Below are positions 9,192 through 16,408 of a stretch of 64,000 nucleotides of DNA, in pieces. The DNA is taken from NCBI GenBank assembly GCA_000721375.1, contig JOGW01000010.1, positions 62,001-126,000 of the forward strand. Direction: 5' to 3'. This DNA is from Streptomyces sp. NRRL B-3428. GTDB taxonomy: Bacteria > Actinomycetota > Actinomycetes > Streptomycetales > Streptomycetaceae. The position numbers and the translations under genes are program-made. The notes beneath the pieces were generated by a model. The model searched no databases. It had not been told where the DNA came from and worked only from the letters and a program-made list of their open reading frames with translations. Numbering within the stretch: the stretch's first letter is position 1; each line of letters starts with the position of its first letter.

Positions 9192-9221
9192 TTCTACCTA
9201 GAAAGTTGAATGATGAATCAA
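9192..9221. promoter_or_regulatory. AT-rich double dyad, probable AbsC/MarR operator
   Basis: TTCTACCTAGAA (9192-9203) followed by TTGAATGATGAATCAA (9206-9221), both imperfect palindromes. They are strikingly AT-rich against the surrounding DNA and lie 8-37 bp upstream of the MarR gene start. MarR proteins usually repress their own promoters at such sites. Confidence 0.5.
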
Positions 9222-9273
9222 TGGCAGGGGGTGCACGCGTTCGATGTAACCCTCCGCAGACTACCGTTCACAC

Positions 9274-10059
9274 TCAGAGCCCGAAGCGCCGCTGCAGATC
9301 TCCGAGCTGACCCGGCATCCTCGGCACGCCCGACTGTCCCGGCGTCCCGTGCCCGCCGGGTACGCCCGCCTGCTGGGGCACATGCCCCGTCGCCTGCTCG
9401 GCCATGAGCGCCTCGCTGGACTGCAGCAGTACGGTGCCGGCCCCGACGAACTCGAACTGGTGCTCCTCGCCCGAGCTCCCGCCGATCCCGGTCAGCGCCC
9501 GTACGCCGCCCATCACGCCGGTCATGTAGCCGTGGTCGTAGTGGTGGCAGGGCGAGGGGCAGTCCGCCCAGCCGACCAGGGCCTGCGGGTCGACGCGGAT
9601 CGGGGGCTCCACGAAGACCACGGGACCGTTGGACGCGGCGACGAACTTCCCTGTCCCGATCAGGGTCAGGAAGCCCGGCACGATCGACTGCTTGAGCGCG
9701 AGGGTCGGCTGGTAGGCGAGGAGGTTGCCGGAGCGGATCGTGAGATTGCCGTTCTCCAGGTCGTACGAGTTCACGTCGAAGGCCCGGTCCGCGAGCAGCA
9801 TCTTGCCGCTGCCCTCGGCCACCACCCAGTCGCTCGCGTGCAGCGGCGAGTGGAAGGACGTACGGACCAGGCGGTCCAGGCGCCCGTGCCCGATCCCGTT
9901 GAACTCGATCGACCCGTAGTAGGCGATCATCTTCCCCTTCTGCAGGAACCACTGGCTCCCCTTGAGCTCCACGCAGAAGGTGTACGCGTTGACGTTGTCG
10001 TCGACCGGAAGCGTCATCGGGTCGTGGACCACCGGCCCCGCGCCCATAGGGGTGTTCAC
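9274..10059 (-). CDS. AIM24 family protein (third of trio)
   Basis: 261 residues. It has the beta-rich AIM24/DUF124 fold with a recurrent pattern: FLQKGKMIAYYGSIEF, LTIRSGNLLAYQPTL, VFVEPPIRVDPQALVGW and a C-terminal VGAGTVLLQSSE. A Gly/Pro/Gln-rich tail (about 222-250) is absent from the other two. The family is named after a yeast protein needed for mitochondrial inner-membrane organisation; its bacterial function is unknown. The GTG start at 10059 overlaps the stop of the preceding AIM24 gene by 4 nt (GTGA), so the three genes are one translational unit. CPSPCHHYDHGY holds a Cys/His cluster that could bind metal (inference). Confidence 0.85.
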   Translation of the reverse strand: MNTPMGAGPVVHDPMTLPVDDNVNAYTFCVELKGSQWFLQKGKMIAYYGSIEFNGIGHGRLDRLVRTSFHSPLHASDWVVAEGSGKMLLADRAFDVNSYDLENGNLTIRSGNLLAYQPTLALKQSIVPGFLTLIGTGKFVAASNGPVVFVEPPIRVDPQALVGWADCPSPCHHYDHGYMTGVMGGVRALTGIGGSSGEEHQFEFVGAGTVLLQSSEALMAEQATGHVPQQAGVPGGHGTPGQSGVPRMPGQLGDLQRRFGL

Positions 10060-10706
10060 AGCTTCTCCTCCGAGGCCTGGACGTACACCGCACCGCTGCC
10101 GGACAGCTCCAGCTGGAACGCCTCACCCGAGCCGCGGCCCACCATGTCGCGCCAGCCGAGCGCGGTGGAGAGCTTGTTGCGGACGTCGCCGTGGTGGGCG
10201 ACGTAGGCCTGCGGGTCGACGTGGACCGGGCGCTGCGGGGTGATCGGGATCTCGATGACTCCGCCGTGCGCCATCACCGCGACCGCCCCATGGCCCTTGA
10301 GCGTCGTGGTGAACAGGCCCTGACCGGTGACCTGGCCGCGCACCATGCCCATGACCCCGCCCTGCGAGCCCATGAACATCGTGCCCTGCTGCAGCGTCCC
10401 GTCGAAGGCGAGCAGCCGGTCGGCCTCGACGTACAAGGTGTCGCCGGTCATGTTGATGACCTGGATGTGATGGCCGCCGTGGCCGAACATCACGGTGCCG
10501 CTGCCCTCGACGGTCATCAGCGGGGTGGCCTCGCCGGCCACGCGCCGGCCGATCATCGAGGCGATACCGCCCTGCCCGCCCTGGATGTTGGGCGTGAAGG
10601 AGACCTCACCCTTGTACGCGAGCATCGCGCCGCGCTGGGAGAAGAGCTTCTGGCCGGGGCCGATCTGGGCCTCGATCATCTTCGAGTTGATCTCGCGGAA
10701 CGGCAT
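10056..10706 (-). CDS. AIM24 family protein (second of trio)
   Basis: 216 residues, MPFREINSKMIEAQIGPGQKLFSQ. The same fold as its neighbours shows in FSQRGAMLAYKGEVSF, LYVEADRLLAFDGTLQ, GLFTTTLKGHGAVAVM and VHVDPQAYVAHHGDVR. The start at 10706 overlaps the upstream stop by 1 nt and the 3' end overlaps the next gene by 4 nt. It is shorter than the third member because it lacks the Gly/Pro tail. No catalytic residues are recognisable. Divergence between the three copies suggests an old tandem triplication with separate roles rather than a recent duplication. Function unknown. Confidence 0.85.
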   Translation of the reverse strand: MPFREINSKMIEAQIGPGQKLFSQRGAMLAYKGEVSFTPNIQGGQGGIASMIGRRVAGEATPLMTVEGSGTVMFGHGGHHIQVINMTGDTLYVEADRLLAFDGTLQQGTMFMGSQGGVMGMVRGQVTGQGLFTTTLKGHGAVAVMAHGGVIEIPITPQRPVHVDPQAYVAHHGDVRNKLSTALGWRDMVGRGSGEAFQLELSGSGAVYVQASEEKL

Positions 10707-11344
10707 CAGACATCGCCCCCGATGGTGTTCCGCTCGCTCGGCTGCACATACACGAGCCCGTCGCCCTCGAAGCGGACCTGGAAGGCCTCGCCGCCGCCCT
10801 CGCCCATGAAGGTGCGGAAGGTCACACCGGACTGGAAGGACTGGCGGACGTTGCCCTGGTGGGCGATGTACGCGCCCGGGTCGACGATCAGCGGGTACTG
10901 CGGGGATACGCGAAGCACCACCGCCGGACCGTCGGACATCAGGGCCGCCTGGCCCGTGCCCTCGATCGTGGTCGTGAACAGGCCGTTGCCCGAGGTCGCG
11001 CCGCGCATCCCGGTGAAGGTCGTGCCCGTGCGCAGCCCGGCGTCCGTGGCCAGCAGGTTGCTGGCCTCGACGTAGAGCTTGTCGTTGTGGAGGTTGACGA
11101 GGTTGATCTCGGAGGCGCGGTCGGCGAAGAAGCACGTGCCGTGCCCCTTCACCTCCATCAGCACCATCTGTTCGCCGGTGAGCCGACGCGTGACCATGCC
11201 GCGCAGGCCCTCACCGCCGCCGGAGAGTTTCTTGAACGCCATCTGGCCGTCGTAGGCGACCATCGAGCCGTTCTTCGCCTTCACCGCGTCGCCGGACATG
11301 TCTACGGCGAGCACCTTGCTGCCTTGGAGTCGGAACGTTGCCAC
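10706..11344 (-). CDS. AIM24 family protein (first of trio)
   Basis: 212 residues from a GTG at 11344, MATFRLQGSKVLAVDMSGDAV. Family signatures are KNGSMVAYDGQMAF, LYVEASNLLATDAGLR, GLFTTTIEGTGQAALM, LIVDPGAYIAHQGNVR and a C-terminal GDGLVYVQPSE. It is first in the co-directional AIM24 operon; the next gene begins within its stop codon. The upstream ribosome-binding site is poor, so a leaderless or internal start is possible, but the conserved N-terminal strand begins right at this GTG. The promoter should lie in the 98-bp gap shared with the divergent DUF3817 gene. Biological role unknown. Confidence 0.83.
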   Translation of the reverse strand: MATFRLQGSKVLAVDMSGDAVKAKNGSMVAYDGQMAFKKLSGGGEGLRGMVTRRLTGEQMVLMEVKGHGTCFFADRASEINLVNLHNDKLYVEASNLLATDAGLRTGTTFTGMRGATSGNGLFTTTIEGTGQAALMSDGPAVVLRVSPQYPLIVDPGAYIAHQGNVRQSFQSGVTFRTFMGEGGGEAFQVRFEGDGLVYVQPSERNTIGGDV

Positions 11345-11442
11345 CCAGCGAAGGTAGCCGGACAGGCATACCCCCCGACAGGGGCAGAAGTCGGATCCGT
11401 ACCCTGAGAGGACCCTGACCCCTGTTCCGAAGGTGCCCTCTC

Positions 11443-11787
11443 GTGGACATCAAGACCGCCTCCGCGCTCAGCCGCCTCCGACTCGTCTCCGCGCCGGAGG
11501 CCGTGTCCTTCCTGCTGCTGCTCGTCTGCTCGGTGCTCAAGCGCACCACGGACTTCAACGCCGTACCGGTGATGGGCGCCATCCACGGACTGCTCTTCGT
11601 CCTGTACGTGCTGTTCTGGCTGGACGCCTGGAACCGCACCAAGTGGAACCTGAAGACGGCCGCCCTGTACTTCGTGCTCTCCGTGCTGCCCTTCGGCGGC
11701 TTCTACGCCGAGCGCAGGCTCAAGGCCGAGGCCGAGGGCGCCGTGATCGCCTCCCGCGCCCGCCGCGAAGGAGTGGTGAACGGATGA
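11443..11787 (+). CDS. DUF3817 small membrane protein
   Basis: 114 residues with three hydrophobic segments (about 20-35, 46-62, 73-90). Family landmarks are [23 protein letters not shown], and [11 protein letters not shown] near the C-terminus. It is an integral cytoplasmic-membrane protein of unknown function. The stop overlaps the start of the thiamine-binding-protein gene (ATGA), so the two are coupled. A paralogue lies at 21417-21758 in this window, with the HGWLYVVYLVF and FFVERK equivalents. It is divergent from the AIM24 operon across a 98-bp gap. Confidence 0.85.
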   Translation: MDIKTASALSRLRLVSAPEAVSFLLLLVCSVLKRTTDFNAVPVMGAIHGLLFVLYVLFWLDAWNRTKWNLKTAALYFVLSVLPFGGFYAERRLKAEAEGAVIASRARREGVVNG

Positions 11788-12083
11788 TCGTCGCGTTCTC
11801 GGTCACACCGCTCGGTGTCGGCGAGGAGGTCGGGGAGTACGTCGCCGACGCCGTGCGCGTGGTCCGTGACTCCGGTCTGGCGTACCGCACCGACGCGATG
11901 TTCACGTCCGTCGAGGGGGACTCCTGGGACGAGGTGATGGACGTGGTCAAGCGGGCCGTCGCCGCCGTCGAGGCGCGGGCGCCGAGGGTCTCCGTGGTGA
12001 TGAAGGCGGACATCCGCCCGGGCCACACGGACGGTCTGACGAAGAAGGCCGAGACCGTGCAGAGGTATCTGGCGCAGGGCTGA
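11784..12083 (+). CDS. MTH1187-type thiamine-binding protein (YKOF-like fold)
   Basis: 99 residues, [27 protein letters not shown], with [28 protein letters not shown] at the end. This is the small MTH1187/YkoF-like ferredoxin-fold family, which binds thiamine or hydroxymethylpyrimidine in characterised members (family knowledge). There is no catalytic motif. It is translationally coupled to the DUF3817 gene and followed 20 bp later by a strong terminator, closing the two-gene operon. No thiamine riboswitch is visible upstream, so a direct link to thiamine supply is unproven here. Confidence 0.82.
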   Translation: MIVAFSVTPLGVGEEVGEYVADAVRVVRDSGLAYRTDAMFTSVEGDSWDEVMDVVKRAVAAVEARAPRVSVVMKADIRPGHTDGLTKKAETVQRYLAQG

Positions 12084-12102
12084 TCCGCATCTGAGCGAAC
12101 CT

Positions 12103-12140
12103 GAGAAAACCCCTGGTCCACATGGGCCGGGGGTTTTCTC
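12103..12140 (+). terminator. Intrinsic terminator
   Basis: Stem GAGAAAACCCC / GGGGTTTTCTC with a 16-nt loop that contains a second small GGCC pairing. It is 20 bp after the thiamine-binding-protein stop and just before the next operon's operators. Confidence 0.8.
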
Positions 12141-12150
12141 GTACCCCTAA

Positions 12151-12201
12151 GTTGAGCACTCGCTCAACAACATGTACCTTCATGTTGAGCACCCGCTCAA
12201 A
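12151..12201. promoter_or_regulatory. Two TetR-type operators before the SRPBCC/DUF4166/TetR operon
   Basis: GTTGAGC-ACTC-GCTCAAC (12151-12168, perfect 7-bp arms) and GTTGAGC-ACCC-GCTCAAA (12184-12201, one mismatch) share the same 18-bp architecture, with starts 33 bp apart. The second ends 23 bp before the ATG at 12225. The likely ligand is the TetR protein encoded third in the same operon (autoregulation, inference). Confidence 0.7.
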
Positions 12202-12224
12202 AACTTCGTGACCAGGGGGTTCTG

Positions 12225-13013
12225 ATGGGGGAGCAGCAAAGCCTGTACATAGAGGCGTTCATCCGTACGGACATGGAGGACCTCTGGGAGCACTCCCAGA
12301 ACCCGGCCGAACACCAGCGCTGGGACCTCCGGTTCACGTCGATCGACTACCTCCCGAAGGCCGAGGGCGAGCCGCAGCACTTCCGGTACGCCACGCGCGT
12401 ACTGCCATTTCTGAAGATCGCCGGCACCGGTGTCTTGGCGGGGGAGAAGCGCCGCCCGGACGGCACCCGGACCTCGGCCCTGCGTTTCTCGTCGCCGCAT
12501 CCCCTTTCCCTCCTCAAGGAGGGCAGCGGCTACTGGCGGTACGTGCCCGAGGGGGACGGCGTCCGGTTCATCACCGGGTACGACTACACCCCGCGCTGGG
12601 GCCGCTTCGGCAGGCTGGCCGACCGGTGTCTGTTCCGGCCGTTGATGGGCTGGGCCACCGCGTGGTCCTTCGACCGGCTGCGGCTGTGGCGCGAGGAGGG
12701 CATCACGCCGAGGTGGTCGCTCGCGCACTGGATCACCGAGATGCTGCTCCGCTCGCTGCTGGTCCTCGCGATCGTCGGCCTGCTCGGCGTCTTCGCCGTT
12801 CAGCCGCTGATCTACATCCTCGCGAGCGGCTATGCGGACTTCGGGGTGCTGTTCTTCGTCTTCGCGGTGCTGATCATCCCGCTGACCTTCGTCGTCCTGC
12901 TGCTGCGGATGCCACCGCTGCCCTTCACACCGGCCGCCCGCCGCTGCGGCCGCACCCCGCGCGCCGACGCCCGCGCCCCCCGTCTTCTCGCCGCGCTTCC
13001 CCAGGAGAGCTGA
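12225..13013 (+). CDS. SRPBCC-like protein with C-terminal membrane helices
   Basis: 262 residues. The N-terminal half (about 5-160) resembles the START/Bet v 1 (SRPBCC) lipid-binding fold: IEAFIRTDMEDLWEHSQNPAEHQRWD is the typical first strand and helix. Two transmembrane helices follow (about 178-200 and 208-228), then a basic Pro/Arg tail (about 235-255). AGGGGGT stands upstream of the ATG. It is first in an operon with a DUF4166 gene and a TetR gene, behind two matching operators. A membrane-tethered hydrophobic-ligand or polyketide/lipid-binding role is a reasonable guess; no enzyme motif is seen. Confidence 0.75.
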   Translation: MGEQQSLYIEAFIRTDMEDLWEHSQNPAEHQRWDLRFTSIDYLPKAEGEPQHFRYATRVLPFLKIAGTGVLAGEKRRPDGTRTSALRFSSPHPLSLLKEGSGYWRYVPEGDGVRFITGYDYTPRWGRFGRLADRCLFRPLMGWATAWSFDRLRLWREEGITPRWSLAHWITEMLLRSLLVLAIVGLLGVFAVQPLIYILASGYADFGVLFFVFAVLIIPLTFVVLLLRMPPLPFTPAARRCGRTPRADARAPRLLAALPQES

Positions 13014-13016
13014 ACG

Positions 13017-13697
13017 ATGACCTCGATCTTCCGTACCGTCCTCGGCGCCGACTTCGACCGCCTCCACCCCGAGATGCAGCGCCGCTTCTCGGTCGGTCTC
13101 ACCAGCGGCGAGGCCTGCTTCGGTACCGGGGTGATGGACCGCATCTGGCACGGCGGCGCCTGGGTCAAGCCCTTCCTCGCGTTCGGCACCACCCGCAACA
13201 TCCTGGTTCCGCGCGAAGGCCGGCACATCCCGTTCACCATCGAGAACGTGCCGTACACCGACAACTACGGCCGTGAGACGGTGAGCTTCGTGCGCACCTT
13301 CCAGCTTCCCGGCGGCTCCCGCCGCTTCGACGCCCAGATGGTCCTCGGGCCGCAGGGCGACCGCGTCCTCGACTACCTCGGCACGCATCAGCACCTCGCC
13401 TCCGATCTGCATCCCTCCGTGGACGACAAGGGCGGCCTCGTGATCCGCTCCGGGATCCACCGCTTCCGCGAGGGCCGCGTCGATGTGCGGGTGCCGTCGC
13501 TGGTCGGCGGCGACGCCGAGGTCAGGGAGTCGTACGACGAGGAGAGCGGCCGCTTCCGTATCCGGGTGCGCGTGACGAACCGCCACTTCGGACCGCTCTT
13601 CGGCTACGAGGGCTCCTTCACCGCCCGCTACACCGACGTCGGCCGGTGCGGGGTCCGTCCGGGCCTGCGTCCCGTGCGCGAGGAGGTGCGCGCATGA
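13017..13697 (+). CDS. DUF4166 domain protein
   Basis: 226 residues, MTSIFRTVLGADFDRLHPEMQRRFS. The DUF4166 pattern covers most of the protein: FRTVLG-FDRLHPEMQRRF, GTGVMDRIWHGG, ENVPYTDNYGRETVSFVRTF and a late RNRHFGPLFGYEGSF-like stretch. In other genomes the domain is often fused to or next to saccharopine-dehydrogenase-like or SDR proteins, and its biochemical role is unknown. It starts 3 bp after the SRPBCC gene and its stop overlaps the TetR start by 4 nt. A shared function with the SRPBCC membrane protein, under direct TetR control, is inferred from the context. Confidence 0.82.
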   Translation: MTSIFRTVLGADFDRLHPEMQRRFSVGLTSGEACFGTGVMDRIWHGGAWVKPFLAFGTTRNILVPREGRHIPFTIENVPYTDNYGRETVSFVRTFQLPGGSRRFDAQMVLGPQGDRVLDYLGTHQHLASDLHPSVDDKGGLVIRSGIHRFREGRVDVRVPSLVGGDAEVRESYDEESGRFRIRVRVTNRHFGPLFGYEGSFTARYTDVGRCGVRPGLRPVREEVRA

Positions 13698-14389
13698 CGC
13701 CACGAGCCGCAGCCACGGGGGACAAGGCGGCCAGGGCGGCCGAGGCCAAGGCCGCCAAGAGCGCCGAGACCAAGCAGAAGCTGATCGACGGCGCCCTGCG
13801 CACCCTCGTCGAGCAGGGCATCGCGAAGACCTCCGCGCGCACCATCGCGGCCGCCGCCGGAGTCAATCAGGCGCTGGTCTTCTACCACTTCGGCTCGGTG
13901 GACGAGCTGCTCGCGGCCGCCTGCCGGCAGGGATCGCAGGAACGCGTCGCGCTCTACCGGGAACAGCTCGACAAGGTCACCACCCTGTCCGAGCTGCTCG
14001 CCTTCGGGCGCGAGATGCACGAGCAGGAACGGGCCGGCGGCCATGTCGCCGTACTCGCGCAGCTCCTGGCGGGTGCTCAGACCCATCAGCCGCTCGCGCC
14101 CGCCACCGCCGCCGGACTCGATCTGTGGATCGCCGAGATCGAGAAGGTCCTGGTCAGGATTCTGAGCGCGAGCCCGCTCGGCGAGTTCGCCGATCCCGTG
14201 GGACTCGCGCGTGCGGTCAGCGCCTCGTTCGTGGGCATCGAGCTGTACGAAGGGGTCGACCCCGCGGGCGCGGAGCGCGCCCTGGCCGCGCTCGACCAGT
14301 TGTCGGTGCTGGCCTCGGCGATCGAGGACCTCGGCCCGATCGCCCAGCGCGCGGTGCGCCACCGGCTGCGGCGCTCCACCAGAAAGTAG
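13694..14389 (+). CDS. TetR-family regulator of the SRPBCC/DUF4166 operon
   Basis: 231 residues. An Ala/Lys-rich N-terminal extension (1-25) precedes the TetR helix-turn-helix (about 28-75): TLVEQGIAKTSARTIAAAAGVNQALVFYHFGSVDELLAA. The C-terminal ligand-binding helical domain has the HVAVLAQLLAGAQ region. AGGAGG is 7 nt before the ATG, and the ATG overlaps the DUF4166 stop. Being last in the operon that carries two matching TetR-type dyads in its promoter, it most likely represses itself and the two preceding genes. The ligand is unknown; the SRPBCC partner suggests a hydrophobic molecule. Confidence 0.88.
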   Translation: MTPRAAATGDKAARAAEAKAAKSAETKQKLIDGALRTLVEQGIAKTSARTIAAAAGVNQALVFYHFGSVDELLAAACRQGSQERVALYREQLDKVTTLSELLAFGREMHEQERAGGHVAVLAQLLAGAQTHQPLAPATAAGLDLWIAEIEKVLVRILSASPLGEFADPVGLARAVSASFVGIELYEGVDPAGAERALAALDQLSVLASAIEDLGPIAQRAVRHRLRRSTRK

Positions 14390-14424
14390 AGGCGCGCCCG
14401 GCGCACGCTCCTTGCTCACCCGCC

Positions 14425-14443
14425 GTGAGTGATCGCAACTCAC
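14425..14443. terminator. Possible terminator/dyad after TetR gene
   Basis: GTGAGT-GATCGCA-ACTCAC, 6-bp arms, 36 bp after the TetR stop and about 150 bp before cslA. It has no T-run. It could equally be a regulatory dyad for the glycan cassette. Confidence 0.3.
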
Positions 14444-14593
14444 AGGCCCCGCACGCACCGCCGTACAGGATCAAAAAGCGCACGCTCGGCCCCAACAGAT
14501 CTCCCTCCGGTCGACACGCCCGGATTTCTCCTCTTTTGTAGGGGTATTGGCTCGTTCGATCAGGGCGATCGGAACGATCTCGAGGAGGGCGCT

Positions 14594-16405
14594 GTGCGGC
14601 CGGAGGGCTACGACTACGACACCCACAGCCGGATAGCCGGGCCGCTCACCGAGCCCGACTCAGGTGCTTATCGGGTGCAGTACACCAAGCTCCTCTCACG
14701 AGAGCCGCACCGAATACGCGCCGTCCTGCTGATGACGCTGGCGCCGGTGCTCACCGGGCTCCTGCTCATCTACCTGGTCTGGCCCACGCACTGGACCGAG
14801 CGTGAGGGCGGCGACCGCTGGCTGGTGTCCCTGGACATCACCATGCTCGTGGCGATCGGTCTGATCGAGCTGTTCATGCTCATCAACGTCGTCTCGATCG
14901 CACACGCGACGATGGTCGCCCGCGATCCGATACCCGTCCGTGCGCAGCCCGGCACCCGCGTCGCGTTCCTGACGACGTACGTGCCCGGCAAGGAACCCAT
15001 AGCCATGGTCCGGGCCACCCTCGAAGGCGCCGTGAAGATGCGCCACGACGGGCACTTGGACGTCTGGCTGCTCGACGAGGGCGACGACCCCGAGGCGAAG
15101 GCGCTCTGCGCCGAACTGGGGGTGCGTCACTTCAGCCGCAAGGGAGTCGAGGAGTGGAACCGCCCCAAGGGTGTCCACAAGGCGAAGACCAAGCACGGCA
15201 ACTACAACGCGTGGCTCGCGATGCACGGCGAGGACTACGAGTTCTTCGCCTCCGTCGACACTGACCACGTGCCGATGCCCAACTTCCTCGAGCGGATGCT
15301 CGGTTACTTCCGCGACCCGGACATCGCCTTCGTCGTCGGACCGCAGGTCTACGGCAACTACGACACCGCCGTCACCAAGGCCGCCGAATCCCAGCAGTTC
15401 CTCTTCCACGCGCTGATCCAGCGCGCGGGCAACCGCTACCGCGCCCCGATGTTCGTCGGCACCAACAACGCCGTACGGATATCCGCGGTGAAGCAGGTCG
15501 GCGGGCTCTACGACTCGATCACCGAGGACATGGCCACGGGCTTCGAGCTGCACCGCACGAAGAACCCGCTCACCGGGACCCACTGGCGCAGTGTCTACAC
15601 ACCGGACGTGCTCGCGGTCGGTGAGGGCCCGGAGTCCTGGACGGACTTCTTCACGCAGCAGATGCGCTGGTCGCGCGGCACGTACGAGACCCTCTTCAAG
15701 CAGTACTGGAAGGCCCCCTTCTCGATGCCTCTGGGGCGGCTCTTCAACTACTCGCTGATGCTGGTCTACTACCCGATGACGGCCGTCAACTGGGTGCTCG
15801 GCATCCTCAGTTGTGTGCTGTTCCTGTGGTTCGGGGCGTCCGGCACGCAGGTCGCCGCGTCGATCTGGCTGATGCTCTACAGCGACGCTGCCGCCCTTCA
15901 GGTCGGTCTCTACCTGTGGAACCGCCGGCACAACGTCTCCCCGCACGAACCCGAGGGCTCCGGCGGTCTGGCCGGTATGGCGATGTCCGCGCTCTCCGCG
16001 CCGATCTACGCCAAGTCGCTCGGCGAGGCGGTCGTGCGCCGTCCGAGCCGCTTCGTGGTCACGCCCAAGGGCGGCGACGCCTCACCGGACCGGCTGCTCA
16101 CCTTCCGTATCCATCTCTTCTGGGCGGCGATCCTCGCGACGTCCCTGGTCGCGTCCTTCGTCCTCGGCCACACCCATGTGGCCATGCGCACCTGGGCGTT
16201 CCTCGCGCTCGCCATCTCCCTGGCCCCGGTCGTGGTCTGGGCGTTCGGCGGGCTGCGCAGGCGCCGCGGCGCACGGGCGGCGGCGCCCGAACCCGTCCTG
16301 GCGGCCGCCCCGGTGGCGAAGGCCGCCGTCGCGCAGGGCTCTGTCGCCCCGGCCAGTGTCTCCACCGGCTCCACCGTTTCCAGCAGCACGACAGGAGGCA
16401 ACTGA
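14594..16405 (+). CDS. cslA: CslA-type family 2 glycosyltransferase (cellulose-synthase-like)
   Basis: 603 residues from a GTG at 14594 with GAGGAGG ideally placed upstream; longer in-frame starts lack this. Membrane helices lie at about 42-64, 80-103, 386-412, 418-442, 508-528 and 532-552 around a cytosolic GT-A domain. Catalytic landmarks are LLDEGDD (Asp161, Asp164/165), DTD (222-224), TED (310-312) and QQMRW (355-359, the QxxRW motif). These are the processive beta-glycan synthase residues, so the product is a polymeric beta-glycan made from a UDP-sugar at the membrane. In Streptomyces, CslA works at hyphal tips with GlxA and interacts with DivIVA (established). The C-terminal 50 residues are an Ala/Ser/Val-rich tail. 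The glxA gene follows after 3 bp. Confidence 0.92.
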   Translation: MRPEGYDYDTHSRIAGPLTEPDSGAYRVQYTKLLSREPHRIRAVLLMTLAPVLTGLLLIYLVWPTHWTEREGGDRWLVSLDITMLVAIGLIELFMLINVVSIAHATMVARDPIPVRAQPGTRVAFLTTYVPGKEPIAMVRATLEGAVKMRHDGHLDVWLLDEGDDPEAKALCAELGVRHFSRKGVEEWNRPKGVHKAKTKHGNYNAWLAMHGEDYEFFASVDTDHVPMPNFLERMLGYFRDPDIAFVVGPQVYGNYDTAVTKAAESQQFLFHALIQRAGNRYRAPMFVGTNNAVRISAVKQVGGLYDSITEDMATGFELHRTKNPLTGTHWRSVYTPDVLAVGEGPESWTDFFTQQMRWSRGTYETLFKQYWKAPFSMPLGRLFNYSLMLVYYPMTAVNWVLGILSCVLFLWFGASGTQVAASIWLMLYSDAAALQVGLYLWNRRHNVSPHEPEGSGGLAGMAMSALSAPIYAKSLGEAVVRRPSRFVVTPKGGDASPDRLLTFRIHLFWAAILATSLVASFVLGHTHVAMRTWAFLALAISLAPVVVWAFGGLRRRRGARAAAPEPVLAAAPVAKAAVAQGSVAPASVSTGSTVSSSTTGGN

Positions 16406-16408
16406 CCC

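Noticed and set aside
12180..13703. 507-residue minus-strand frame opposite the SRPBCC and DUF4166 genes
   Set aside because: Antisense shadow rich in Glu/Asp/His/Arg; the plus-strand genes have ribosome-binding sites, family matches and coupled stops.
14429..14593. 55-residue N-terminal extension of CslA
   Set aside because: It is basic, low in family similarity and contains the promoter region; the GTG at 14594 has an ideal GAGGAGG site.
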